NCBI GenBank assembly: GCA_938091475.1
Contig: CALLJI010000039.1
Location: forward strand, 1-7,442
DNA: 7,442 bases
Direction of reading: 5' to 3'
Origin: an uncultured Caldimicrobium sp.
Lineage (GTDB): Bacteria > Desulfobacterota > Thermodesulfobacteria > Thermodesulfobacteriales > Thermodesulfobacteriaceae
A model generated the notes under the pieces. It made no database searches, had not been told where the DNA came from, and saw only the letters and a list, made by a program, of their open reading frames with translations. A program made the position numbers and the translations under genes. Shown piece after piece: positions 1 to 5,189 of this stretch. Within the stretch, counting starts at the first letter, position 1, and the number at the start of each line of letters is the position of its first letter.

Positions 1-3000
1 ATCTCTCTAAGCAGAGCGTCTCTCTTATTTAAATAGTGTTCAAAATTGGCTATCCTTCGTAAAGTATAATCTGAGAGCGTCCCGTAGTCACAGATATCCT
101 CAAGGAGCATCCTTATGAAGTTCCTATGTGGTTCAAGCTCATTAAAGTTTTCAAGTCCTTGTATGGTTTTTAAAGTGTTTATTGCCCTTTGTTCAAGGCT
201 TTGGTCTGAGCGGCGAGTATTCTCTTTCTCATTGAAGTTTTTAATTTTTTCATATTCCTCCCAGAAACGCTCACTTAAGGACACGGCTTCTTCCTCAGGG
301 CTTGATGGTCTAATCCTGTCAATGACCTCTTCAAGATTAGTCAGCACAACCTCATTCTCTTCATAATCTTTATGGTAAACATAAAGCCTGCCTTTCTTGA
401 TCACCACAAACACCTCATCTTTGTCTGATTTCTTAGCTACCTTTACCCTTGGTGGGAAATCCCTCAGCCTCTCTACAAGTTCAGGGTTTGAGGCTTTGAT
501 GTTTTCAAACTCTTTTAATACTTTTGTGTAAAAGCTCTCCTCTTCCAAGTAATCGGGGTTTTGCTGGAGTTTATTGTATAACCCTGAGGGAGAGGGCTCC
601 TCATCTATGTCAAATATTTTTGCATCCTCTCCAAGGGCATTATGAATGAGAAACATTTTATTAGCAGCAATGTCTTTGCTCTGCACATGTTCTGCACCTT
701 TTTCAGTGGGAAAAAAGTTAACTATGTATAGATTATCAAAGACCTTTTTACTGATACGATTGATCCTTCCAACCCGCTGAATAACTCGTACTGGGTTCCA
801 GGGAATATCGTAATTTATCACCATTCCAGCACGATTGAGATTAAAGCCTTCTGAAATTTTGTCAGTAGTCAAAAGGATGTCGTAATTGTTAGCCTGTTTG
901 TCCTTGGGGAGAGAGGCATCAAAGTTTGCATTGATCTCTTGGACTAATGATCTCGTGATATCGCCTTCCACTACGAGCACTCTGTTATTAAATCTTTCTT
1001 TGAGAATTGGAGCAAGGTATTTGACGGTATCTCTATATTCGGAGAAGATTACAATTTTTCTCTCGGGTTCTCTCTCTAAGCTTGATTTAATACCTTCAAT
1101 GAGTTTTTCTGCTTTTGGATCATAGTTTATGAGATTTAAATCCTCAAGCTCCTTCAGAATATCTTCAAAGAGTTTTTTGTCGGATTCAATATCTGCAAGA
1201 AATTGCTCCCTCTCTTTGAATTTATCAATCTCATAAACCTCGTGATTTTTTGGATATTCACCTTTCTTGATTTTCTCTGCGTATTCTCTTAACTCTTCTT
1301 CAATTTCATCAATATCTTTATCATAAATCTTTAAAAGGAGCTGACGGTCAAGTATATACTTACGGGTTTTAGTGATAAAGTCAAGCACAGTTTCGGTCAC
1401 CCGTTTAAAGTTACAAAGACTTTCCCTGAAAGCTCCAAAGGAGCTTTCAAATCGTTTGACAAGTAATCTCCTCATAAAGTCGTACAAGTTGAACTGTTGG
1501 ATATACTGAAAATTCTCCTCTTGATTGAGTTTGTCGTTAGCATCTGCTCCTAACTTGTAGAAAAAGGGTCTGTATATGGCTCCCTTAAATAATCCCCCAT
1601 CTTCGGGTAGGGCAAAATAGTCTCTAATTACCCTATCATAAAACTCTGATTGCTCCTCTGTAAGCTCAAAGAACCAAGCCTGAGGATCTTCTACCCTTGA
1701 GAGTTCCTCTATCTCGGAACGATAGTAAGGATTTTCCTGAAGATCAAGGCGATTCCTTCTTATGGTGACGGGTTCAATGGTATCCTTAATTTGCCTTGCA
1801 AGATAGTGGGCACGTTTTTTAACCTTATTGAGATCTATTGAACTTTCACCAAAGAGTGTTTCATAATAGGTTATTGCCTTTTGCCTTTTCTCGGGGTTAG
1901 AGGAATTTGCATATCTCTTTATGAAGGAGAGTTTGTCAAAAATATTCTTATATATTGTGAACTTTAATTCCAGATTATCAGTCAAGGTAATCGTGGATTT
2001 CTTTGGTGTTATGAAGAGCTTGAGGAGGGAGAAGATATCGGAAGGTTTGTTATTAAAGGGAGTAGCAGTAAGAAGTATCACAATTTTATTTCTACAAATA
2101 TTTTTAAGGAGTTCATAATTTTTGGTATCTTGATTTCTGAAGCGATGCGCCTCATCCACTATTACTACCTCTACATCTCTTGCCCTTGAAAGATACTCAG
2201 CTACTTCCTCAAGTTTTCCCAGTGAATAGGCTTTCCAGCCAAGTTTAGTTAAATGGAAATCCTCAAGGTATTTCTTCCATCCCCAAGTGCAAGCATCATC
2301 ACCGATGAGACCGGGAGGTGCAATAACGATACCTCTTTTTTTCAATTCAAAGGCAATGGCACAGGCAATGATGGTCTTCCCAAGTCCAACTACATCTGCA
2401 ATAATGACACCATTATGTTGCTCAATGATGGATAAGGCTTGTCTTACAGCATCAAGCTGGTACTTATAACTTTTATACCCTCTCTCTTCAAAGACATCTA
2501 AGAGCCTCTGTCCAACCTCGCTTCCCTTAAAAGTGTCAAGGTAAGTCTTAAGCACAAGGGCATAGGCTTCAAAAGGTGTAATTTCTCTAATAAGTGTCTC
2601 TTGTTCTAATATTTCAATAAGCTTCTTTTTTAAATCTTCTCTCTCTGTGATGCGTATGGATCTTTCCCACAAGCTATCAAAGTATTTTTCAGCCTCATCA
2701 GTGCCATAATCACTTATTTCCACATTGAATTCATTCTGGTGGGAAAGCCCAGAGTATGTGAGATTACTGCTTCCAGTGATAAAAAGGGTATTTCTTACAA
2801 TCTGGGATGGTCCAAGCTTAAATATATAAAGTTTGGCGTGATTAGGCTCAGAAGTTTTCCTAATCTGTAAGCGATTGTTCTTGATAAGGTCAATGAAAAA
2901 TTTTACCTGTTCATAAAAGTCTTTTTTATCAAAATATTCTGAATTTAGGGAGTTTTTGAGGGATGTAAAATATTTTTTAAGTTTATCATCAAAGGATTGT

Positions 3001-3233
3001 CTATTTTGATAGTCTCCAAACTCTATTAGTCCATAGGCTGTTTTATCAACATTAAGTCCAACGAGAATTTTTAGTGTGACCTCTGAGTTCTCTTTCAGCC
3101 CAAAATATAATTCTTTCAAACCTGAGAAATAGAAAAAGCCAACGAGGAACTTAAGTTCTTTACTTTGCGAGAGTAGTTCTTGGAGCCTGTTTTTGAGAGT
3201 TTTGGTGGGGCTGTTGGTTATAAAATAACTCAA
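1..3233 (-). CDS. PLD-nuclease/SNF2-type helicase fusion protein, 3' end outside window
   Basis: Probable defence-related DNA-dependent ATPase with a nuclease-like head. The frame stays open for 1077 codons without a stop and runs off the left edge. Residues 1-200 form a phospholipase D-like (HKD nuclease, COG3886-type) domain: H132-A-K134, then GSSN at 154-157 and E168, the order and N-to-E spacing of the bacterial nuclease Nuc; the usual HKD aspartate position holds K139. The helicase follows: YQLDAV 258-263, Walker A DVVGLGKT 280-287, DEAH 360-363, TATP 389-392, a helical insert around 638-700, TTDKISEGFNL 789-799, and QRVGRINRI 819-827 with arginine fingers. Residues 880-1077 are a charged C-terminal part I do not recognise. 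Start: TTG at 3233-3231 with AGAGG six bases upstream; there is no in-frame ATG until residue 587 and no other start upstream. It reads away from the plus-strand operon, so partners such as a methyltransferase would lie left of position 1. Biological role is inferred. Confidence 0.93.
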   Translation of the reverse strand, partial: MSYFITNSPTKTLKNRLQELLSQSKELKFLVGFFYFSGLKELYFGLKENSEVTLKILVGLNVDKTAYGLIEFGDYQNRQSFDDKLKKYFTSLKNSLNSEYFDKKDFYEQVKFFIDLIKNNRLQIRKTSEPNHAKLYIFKLGPSQIVRNTLFITGSSNLTYSGLSHQNEFNVEISDYGTDEAEKYFDSLWERSIRITEREDLKKKLIEILEQETLIREITPFEAYALVLKTYLDTFKGSEVGQRLLDVFEERGYKSYKYQLDAVRQALSIIEQHNGVIIADVVGLGKTIIACAIAFELKKRGIVIAPPGLIGDDACTWGWKKYLEDFHLTKLGWKAYSLGKLEEVAEYLSRARDVEVVIVDEAHRFRNQDTKNYELLKNICRNKIVILLTATPFNNKPSDIFSLLKLFITPKKSTITLTDNLELKFTIYKNIFDKLSFIKRYANSSNPEKRQKAITYYETLFGESSIDLNKVKKRAHYLARQIKDTIEPVTIRRNRLDLQENPYYRSEIEELSRVEDPQAWFFELTEEQSEFYDRVIRDYFALPEDGGLFKGAIYRPFFYKLGADANDKLNQEENFQYIQQFNLYDFMRRLLVKRFESSFGAFRESLCNFKRVTETVLDFITKTRKYILDRQLLLKIYDKDIDEIEEELREYAEKIKKGEYPKNHEVYEIDKFKEREQFLADIESDKKLFEDILKELEDLNLINYDPKAEKLIEGIKSSLEREPERKIVIFSEYRDTVKYLAPILKERFNNRVLVVEGDITRSLVQEINANFDASLPKDKQANNYDILLTTDKISEGFNLNRAGMVINYDIPWNPVRVIQRVGRINRISKKVFDNLYIVNFFPTEKGAEHVQSKDIAANKMFLIHNALGEDAKIFDIDEEPSPSGLYNKLQQNPDYLEEESFYTKVLKEFENIKASNPELVERLRDFPPRVKVAKKSDKDEVFVVIKKGRLYVYHKDYEENEVVLTNLEEVIDRIRPSSPEEEAVSLSERFWEEYEKIKNFNEKENTRRSDQSLEQRAINTLKTIQGLENFNELEPHRNFIRMLLEDICDYGTLSDYTLRRIANFEHYLNKRDALLRE

Positions 3234-3239
3234 GTTTGG

Positions 3240-3244
3240 CCTCT
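3240..3244 (-). promoter_or_regulatory. Shine-Dalgarno site of the PLD-helicase gene
   Basis: AGAGG on the minus strand, six bases before the TTG at 3233-3231. This site decides the start: no ATG or GTG occurs in the open frame upstream, and starting later would remove the PLD domain. Confidence 0.7.
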
Positions 3245-3275
3245 GAAAGGTTTTGTATAGGTGTAATTTTATATT

Positions 3276-3304
3276 AGTATAACATAAAGCAAGGGGATGT
3301 TCAA
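3276..3304 (-). promoter_or_regulatory. Sigma-70-type promoter of the PLD-helicase gene
   Basis: Minus strand: -35 TTGAAC (3304-3299), a 17-base spacer, and -10 TATACT (3281-3276, five of six consensus bases). Transcription would start near 3269, leaving a leader of about 35 bases that carries the AGAGG site. Position and spacing fit the TTG start independently. Confidence 0.6.
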
Positions 3305-3373
3305 AGGAAAAATTTTGGGTGTGTGGTTATTATTTTTAAATGTTACACATTTGTTAGGGGATGGGCTTGACCC

Positions 3374-3415
3374 TGCCCAATGGGTTTAATCGTAGGGGCT
3401 CCGCACCGCCGTGCC
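3374..3415 (+). repeat. Composite repeat, left copy
   Basis: It begins with TGCCCAATGGGTTTAA and continues after two bases into a 24-base element at 3392-3415 that starts GTAGGGGCTCCG and ends GCCGTGCC. The 24-base element recurs exactly at 3689-3712. Inside it, GCAC and GTGC can pair around CGCC, with outer G and C runs. A related TGCCCAAAGGGGTTAA word follows at 3413-3427. The GTAG foot is on the plus strand here, opposite to the palindromes at 3719-3966. Confidence 0.75.
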
Positions 3416-3474
3416 CAAAGGGGTTAAAAACTTCTCTCCCCTATGCCCTAAATCTCATTTTTTCATACACAACT

Positions 3475-3495
3475 CCCCCCGCTATCTGCGGGGGG
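3475..3495. repeat. GC-rich perfect hairpin near the CRISPR trailer
   Basis: CCCCCCGC (3475-3482) and GCGGGGGG (3488-3495) form a perfect 8-bp stem around the 5-base loop TATCT. It lies 12 bases from the decayed terminal CRISPR repeat. No T run follows on either strand, so it is not a typical intrinsic terminator. It differs from the other palindromes by lacking a CTAC/GTAG foot; a relic of an IS200/IS605-like end is possible but unproven. Confidence 0.6.
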
Positions 3496-3507
3496 TGGTC
3501 ACTGGGA

Positions 3508-3601
3508 CATGCAAAGATAGAAGGTTCAGATGCAACTATGGTAGACGATGCAGATGGATTGGTCTACGCAGACTTTCAATCCCACATAGTTCAGATACAA
3601 C
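3508..3601 (-). CRISPR. Minimal orphan CRISPR array: one repeat, one spacer, decayed terminal repeat
   Basis: Read on the minus strand, the intact 29-base repeat (3601-3573) begins GTTGTATCTGAAC and ends GTGGGATTGAAAG; an ATTGAAA(G/C) 3' end is the hallmark of many type I-B and type III repeats. A 36-base spacer follows (3572-3537), then a decayed repeat (3536-3508) matching 19 of 29 positions without gaps. Its first 13 bases, GTTGCATCTGAAC, differ from the intact copy at one position, while its 3' half is largely lost. This is the classic pattern of the leader-distal terminal repeat, so the leader lies to the right. No cas gene is in the window; any crRNA would depend on Cas proteins encoded elsewhere. 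With only one good repeat it could be a collapsed larger array. Confidence 0.75.
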
Positions 3602-3604
3602 ATT

Positions 3605-3632
3605 AGTCTATCATATCATTTGAGCATTTCAA
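3605..3632 (-). promoter_or_regulatory. Possible CRISPR leader promoter
   Basis: Immediately upstream of the first repeat on the minus strand is an AT-rich stretch with TTGAAA (3632-3627), a 16-base gap and TAGACT (3610-3605, four of six -10 consensus bases). Its place fits a CRISPR leader, but the -10 is weak and the leader would be short, because a composite repeat starts at 3637. Confidence 0.3.
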
Positions 3633-3636
3633 GTAA

Positions 3637-3712
3637 TGCCCAAATGGGTTTTACCCGTGGGGTAATTCACGAATTGCCCCTTGAATTTGTAGGGGCTCCG
3701 CACCGCCGTGCC
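3637..3712 (+). repeat. Composite repeat, right copy, with an extra hairpin inside
   Basis: It starts with TGCCCAAATGGGTTTTA (left copy: TGCCCAATGGGTTTAA) and ends with an exact copy of the 24-base GTAG element at 3689-3712. Between these the right copy carries about 35 extra bases including the hairpin at 3659-3680. The left and right copies flank the CRISPR remnant in the same orientation. Confidence 0.7.
3659..3680. repeat. REP-like palindrome 1
   Basis: GGGGTAATTC and GAATTGCCCC pair over ten positions (one T-G wobble) around AC. It belongs to the same AATTC/GAATT subgroup as the palindrome at 3758-3779 but has no CTAC foot on its right. Confidence 0.7.
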
Positions 3713-3718
3713 GTAATT

Positions 3719-3743
3719 GGGCAGCCGCAAGGGCTGCCCCTAC
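3719..3743 (-). repeat. REP-like palindrome 2 with GTAG foot
   Basis: Arms GGGCAGCC (3719-3726) and GGCTGCCC (3732-3739) form a perfect 8-bp stem with loop GCAAG, followed by CTAC (GTAG on the minus strand). The whole 25-base element recurs exactly at 3869-3893, 150 bases on. REP elements mobilised by RAYT (TnpA-REP) proteins typically have a GTAG or GGAG foot 5' of the palindrome; this resemblance is the basis for the name. Confidence 0.8.
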
Positions 3744-3757
3744 GGGTTTTTATCTTT

Positions 3758-3782
3758 GGGACAATTCTTGAATTGCCCCTAC
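3758..3782 (-). repeat. REP-like palindrome 3 with GTAG foot
   Basis: GGGACAATTC and GAATTGCCCC (3758-3779) pair with a single A-C mismatch around TT and end in CCCCTAC. It pairs with palindrome 2 as a two-hairpin unit joined by a GGGTTTTT-containing linker. Confidence 0.75.
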
Positions 3783-3797
3783 CCTTTTTGTTATATC

Positions 3798-3821
3798 GGG
3801 CTCAGCATGCTGAGCCCCTAC
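3798..3821 (-). repeat. REP-like palindrome 4 with GTAG foot
   Basis: A perfect 20-base palindrome (arm GGGCTCAGCA, 3798-3817) followed by CTAC at 3818-3821. It is the sister of palindrome 5: the two differ by one compensated base pair and one loop base. Confidence 0.8.
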
Positions 3822-3839
3822 GATTTGTCTTTAATCTCT

Positions 3840-3863
3840 GGGCACAGTATGCTGTGCCCCTAC
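3840..3863 (-). repeat. REP-like palindrome 5 with GTAG foot
   Basis: GGGCACAG (3840-3847) and CTGTGCCC (3852-3859) form a perfect 8-bp stem around TATG, followed by CTAC at 3860-3863. Compared with palindrome 4, T-A becomes A-T at the fifth pair, so the stem is kept. Confidence 0.8.
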
Positions 3864-3868
3864 ATTCT

Positions 3869-3893
3869 GGGCAGCCGCAAGGGCTGCCCCTAC
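3869..3893 (-). repeat. REP-like palindrome 6, exact copy of palindrome 2
   Basis: The 25 bases are identical to 3719-3743. The following linker (AGGTTTTT, then TTTTGGGG) resembles the one after palindrome 2 (GGGTTTTT, then TTTGGG), so palindromes 6 and 7 look like a duplicate of the pair 2 and 3. Confidence 0.8.
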
Positions 3894-3908
3894 AGGTTTT
3901 TGGATTTT

Positions 3909-3930
3909 GGGGCAAATCGTGATTTGCCCC
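3909..3930. repeat. REP-like palindrome 7
   Basis: GGGGCAAATC (3909-3918) and GATTTGCCCC (3921-3930) form a perfect ten-pair stem around GT. The foot reads TGC instead of TAC. It is the counterpart of palindrome 3, with a compensated T-A to A-T change in the stem. Confidence 0.78.
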
Positions 3931-3943
3931 TGCAAGCAATTTT

Positions 3944-3966
3944 CGCAGGCTAAGGCCTGCGGCTAC
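3944..3966 (-). repeat. REP-like palindrome 8, different stem, GTAG foot
   Basis: CGCAGGC (3944-3950) and GCCTGCG (3955-3961) pair perfectly around TAAG, followed by GCTAC. The arms are unrelated to the GGGC/GCCC-clamped elements, but the CTAC foot is on the same side, so it is probably another sequence family with the same architecture. Confidence 0.72.
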
Positions 3967-4036
3967 CTTCTTATCATCAAGGTAATAACAACCCTTAGGG
4001 CTCCTCTCAAATCTACTCCTAATTTAATAAAATCTA

Positions 4037-4064
4037 TTGTATTTTCAAAACTTTTCCCTATAAT
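4037..4064 (+). promoter_or_regulatory. Sigma-70-type promoter of the deacetylase operon
   Basis: TTGTAT (4037-4042), a 16-base spacer and a perfect TATAAT (4059-4064). Transcription would start near 4071, giving a leader of about 50 bases. It is the only good promoter close upstream of the three-gene run. Confidence 0.55.
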
Positions 4065-4104
4065 TACATTAATTCATCCAGTTGGTTATATTTAAACTTT
4101 TCAT

Positions 4105-4110
4105 AGGAGG
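4105..4110 (+). promoter_or_regulatory. Shine-Dalgarno site of the deacetylase gene
   Basis: A perfect AGGAGG lies 12 bases before the ATG at 4123. The spacing is rather long, but no other start codon gives a better fit and the protein aligns with its family from this methionine. Confidence 0.7.
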
Positions 4111-4122
4111 TTTGACATTCTA

Positions 4123-5166
4123 ATGGACAAAGTTGCTATCATCTACGATGATATTTTTCTGAAACACAAAGCTGGGGATTGGCATCCTGAAAGCCCTTAT
4201 AGACTAAAGAGTATCTTAGAGAGGCTTAATGCAGAGGATTTAAAAGAGTGTGTGGAATTTTTTGAGCCCTACAGAGCTGAAAAAGAGGAAATTTTTTGGA
4301 ATCACAGTGAAGAGTTGTTTGAGCTTATAGCTTCTACTGCTAATAAAGCTTATTATTCCTTAGATCCGGACACAGGCACTAATGAATACTCCTTTGAGGC
4401 GGCACTCTTTGCCGTTGGTGCGCAAAAGAAAGCCTTAGAACTACTCTTAAAGGAAAATTTTAGCTCTGCCTTTGCCTTAGTGAGACCCCCTGGACACCAC
4501 GCCGAGCCAGATAGAGCTATGGGATTTTGTCTTTTTAACAATATTGCCCTTGCTGCCCATTACGCCAAACATTACTATAACCTCAAAAAAATTTTAATTG
4601 TTGACTTTGATTTACATCATGGCAATGGCACCCAAAAATCTTTTTATGAAGATCCAGAAGTCCTTTTCTTCTCCACCCATCAATTTCCCTATTATCCGGG
4701 AACTGGTAATTATACCGAAATCGGGGCTGGAGCTGGGCGTGGTTATAACATAAATGTGCCTCTTAAGGCAGGCTCTGGGGATGAGGATTTTCTCTTCTTC
4801 TATTTACACCTTTTAGAGCCCATTGCTCTTCAATTTAAACCTCAAATTATTCTTGTATCCGCAGGATTTGATGCCTTAGCAGGAGATCCTTTAGGTGGAA
4901 TACAACTTAGTCTTGAGGGGCTTGCAGGTATGGTTTATATTCTCAAAAGAATTGCACATTCCACCTGCCAAGGAAGAATTTTATTTTCACTGGAAGGTGG
5001 ATATAATCTTCAAAATTTAGCAGAGGGAGTAGCTACCATCATTAAAACTTTAACAGAAAGAAAAGATATTCATCTCCCAGAGGAGATTAGTCCTTCTTCC
5101 TATTCAAAGGAACTCTTTAATAAAATCGCTGATCTTCTTAAGTTTAAAAATTATTGGCAACTTTAA
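4123..5166 (+). CDS. Zinc-dependent deacetylase of the HDAC/AcuC/AphA family
   Basis: A 347-residue cytoplasmic amidohydrolase, complete and of usual length for bacterial members, expected to remove acetyl groups from acetylated amines or lysines. HPESPYR at 21-27 is the N-terminal signature of class II-like members. RPPGHHA (121-127) supplies the catalytic histidines H125 and H126; DFDLHHGNGTQ (161-171) gives zinc ligands D163 and H165; SAGFDALAGDP (246-256) gives the third ligand D250; LEGGYNL (290-296) supplies the transition-state tyrosine Y294. These correspond to H142, H143, D178, H180, D267 and Y306 of human HDAC8, so the enzyme should be active. No signal peptide or membrane segment is seen. 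It is the first gene of a run with the aminotransferase 23 bases downstream. The substrate (acetylpolyamine, acetyl-lysine protein or a small acetylated metabolite) cannot be told from sequence, so no symbol is given. Confidence 0.95.
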   Translation: MDKVAIIYDDIFLKHKAGDWHPESPYRLKSILERLNAEDLKECVEFFEPYRAEKEEIFWNHSEELFELIASTANKAYYSLDPDTGTNEYSFEAALFAVGAQKKALELLLKENFSSAFALVRPPGHHAEPDRAMGFCLFNNIALAAHYAKHYYNLKKILIVDFDLHHGNGTQKSFYEDPEVLFFSTHQFPYYPGTGNYTEIGAGAGRGYNINVPLKAGSGDEDFLFFYLHLLEPIALQFKPQIILVSAGFDALAGDPLGGIQLSLEGLAGMVYILKRIAHSTCQGRILFSLEGGYNLQNLAEGVATIIKTLTERKDIHLPEEISPSSYSKELFNKIADLLKFKNYWQL

Positions 5167-5178
5167 CTAATCCTGTCT

Positions 5179-5184
5179 GGAGGG
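5179..5184 (+). promoter_or_regulatory. Shine-Dalgarno site of the aminotransferase gene
   Basis: GGAGGG lies five bases before the ATG at 5190. It selects this ATG over the in-frame TTG at 5154, which overlaps the deacetylase gene and has no ribosome site. Confidence 0.75.
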
Positions 5185-5189
5185 TAAAA

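Larger units (their letters stand above)
3234..4122. other. Divergent intergenic region with repeats and CRISPR remnant, no gene
   Basis: This 889-base stretch separates the divergent helicase and deacetylase genes. Several overlapping short open frames occur at 3361-4095, but they simply read through the GC-rich palindromes, lack plausible ribosome sites and have no protein-like composition. The contents are the two divergent promoters, an orphan CRISPR remnant at 3508-3601, and GC-rich palindromic elements between 3374 and 3966. The AT-rich parts at 3305-3360 and 3967-4036 show nothing I can name. Confidence 0.8.

Noticed and set aside
115..2469. Short plus-strand open frames at 115-366, 886-1125, 1921-2118, 2253-2435 and 2287-2469
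   Set aside because: All lie opposite the continuous minus-strand helicase frame, whose motifs are intact throughout.
3362..3379. TGGGC...GCCCA inverted pair as another REP hairpin
   Set aside because: Only five pairs with an eight-base loop and no GTAG foot; too weak to separate from chance.
3719..3905. Palindromes 2 and 6 as intrinsic terminators because TTTTT follows
   Set aside because: The T run begins several bases beyond the stem, after CTAC and G residues, and no gene ends here; both flanking genes point away from the region.
3361..4095. Five overlapping plus-strand open frames of 60-100 codons, some with G-Q-P-Q-G-L-P-L repeats
   Set aside because: They read through the palindromic repeats; the peptide repeats are translations of REP-like DNA, frames overlap each other, and no ribosome site or family resemblance is seen.
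5154..5189. Upstream TTG start adding 12 residues to the aminotransferase
   Set aside because: It overlaps the deacetylase gene, lacks a ribosome site, and the ATG at 5190 has GGAGGG five bases upstream.
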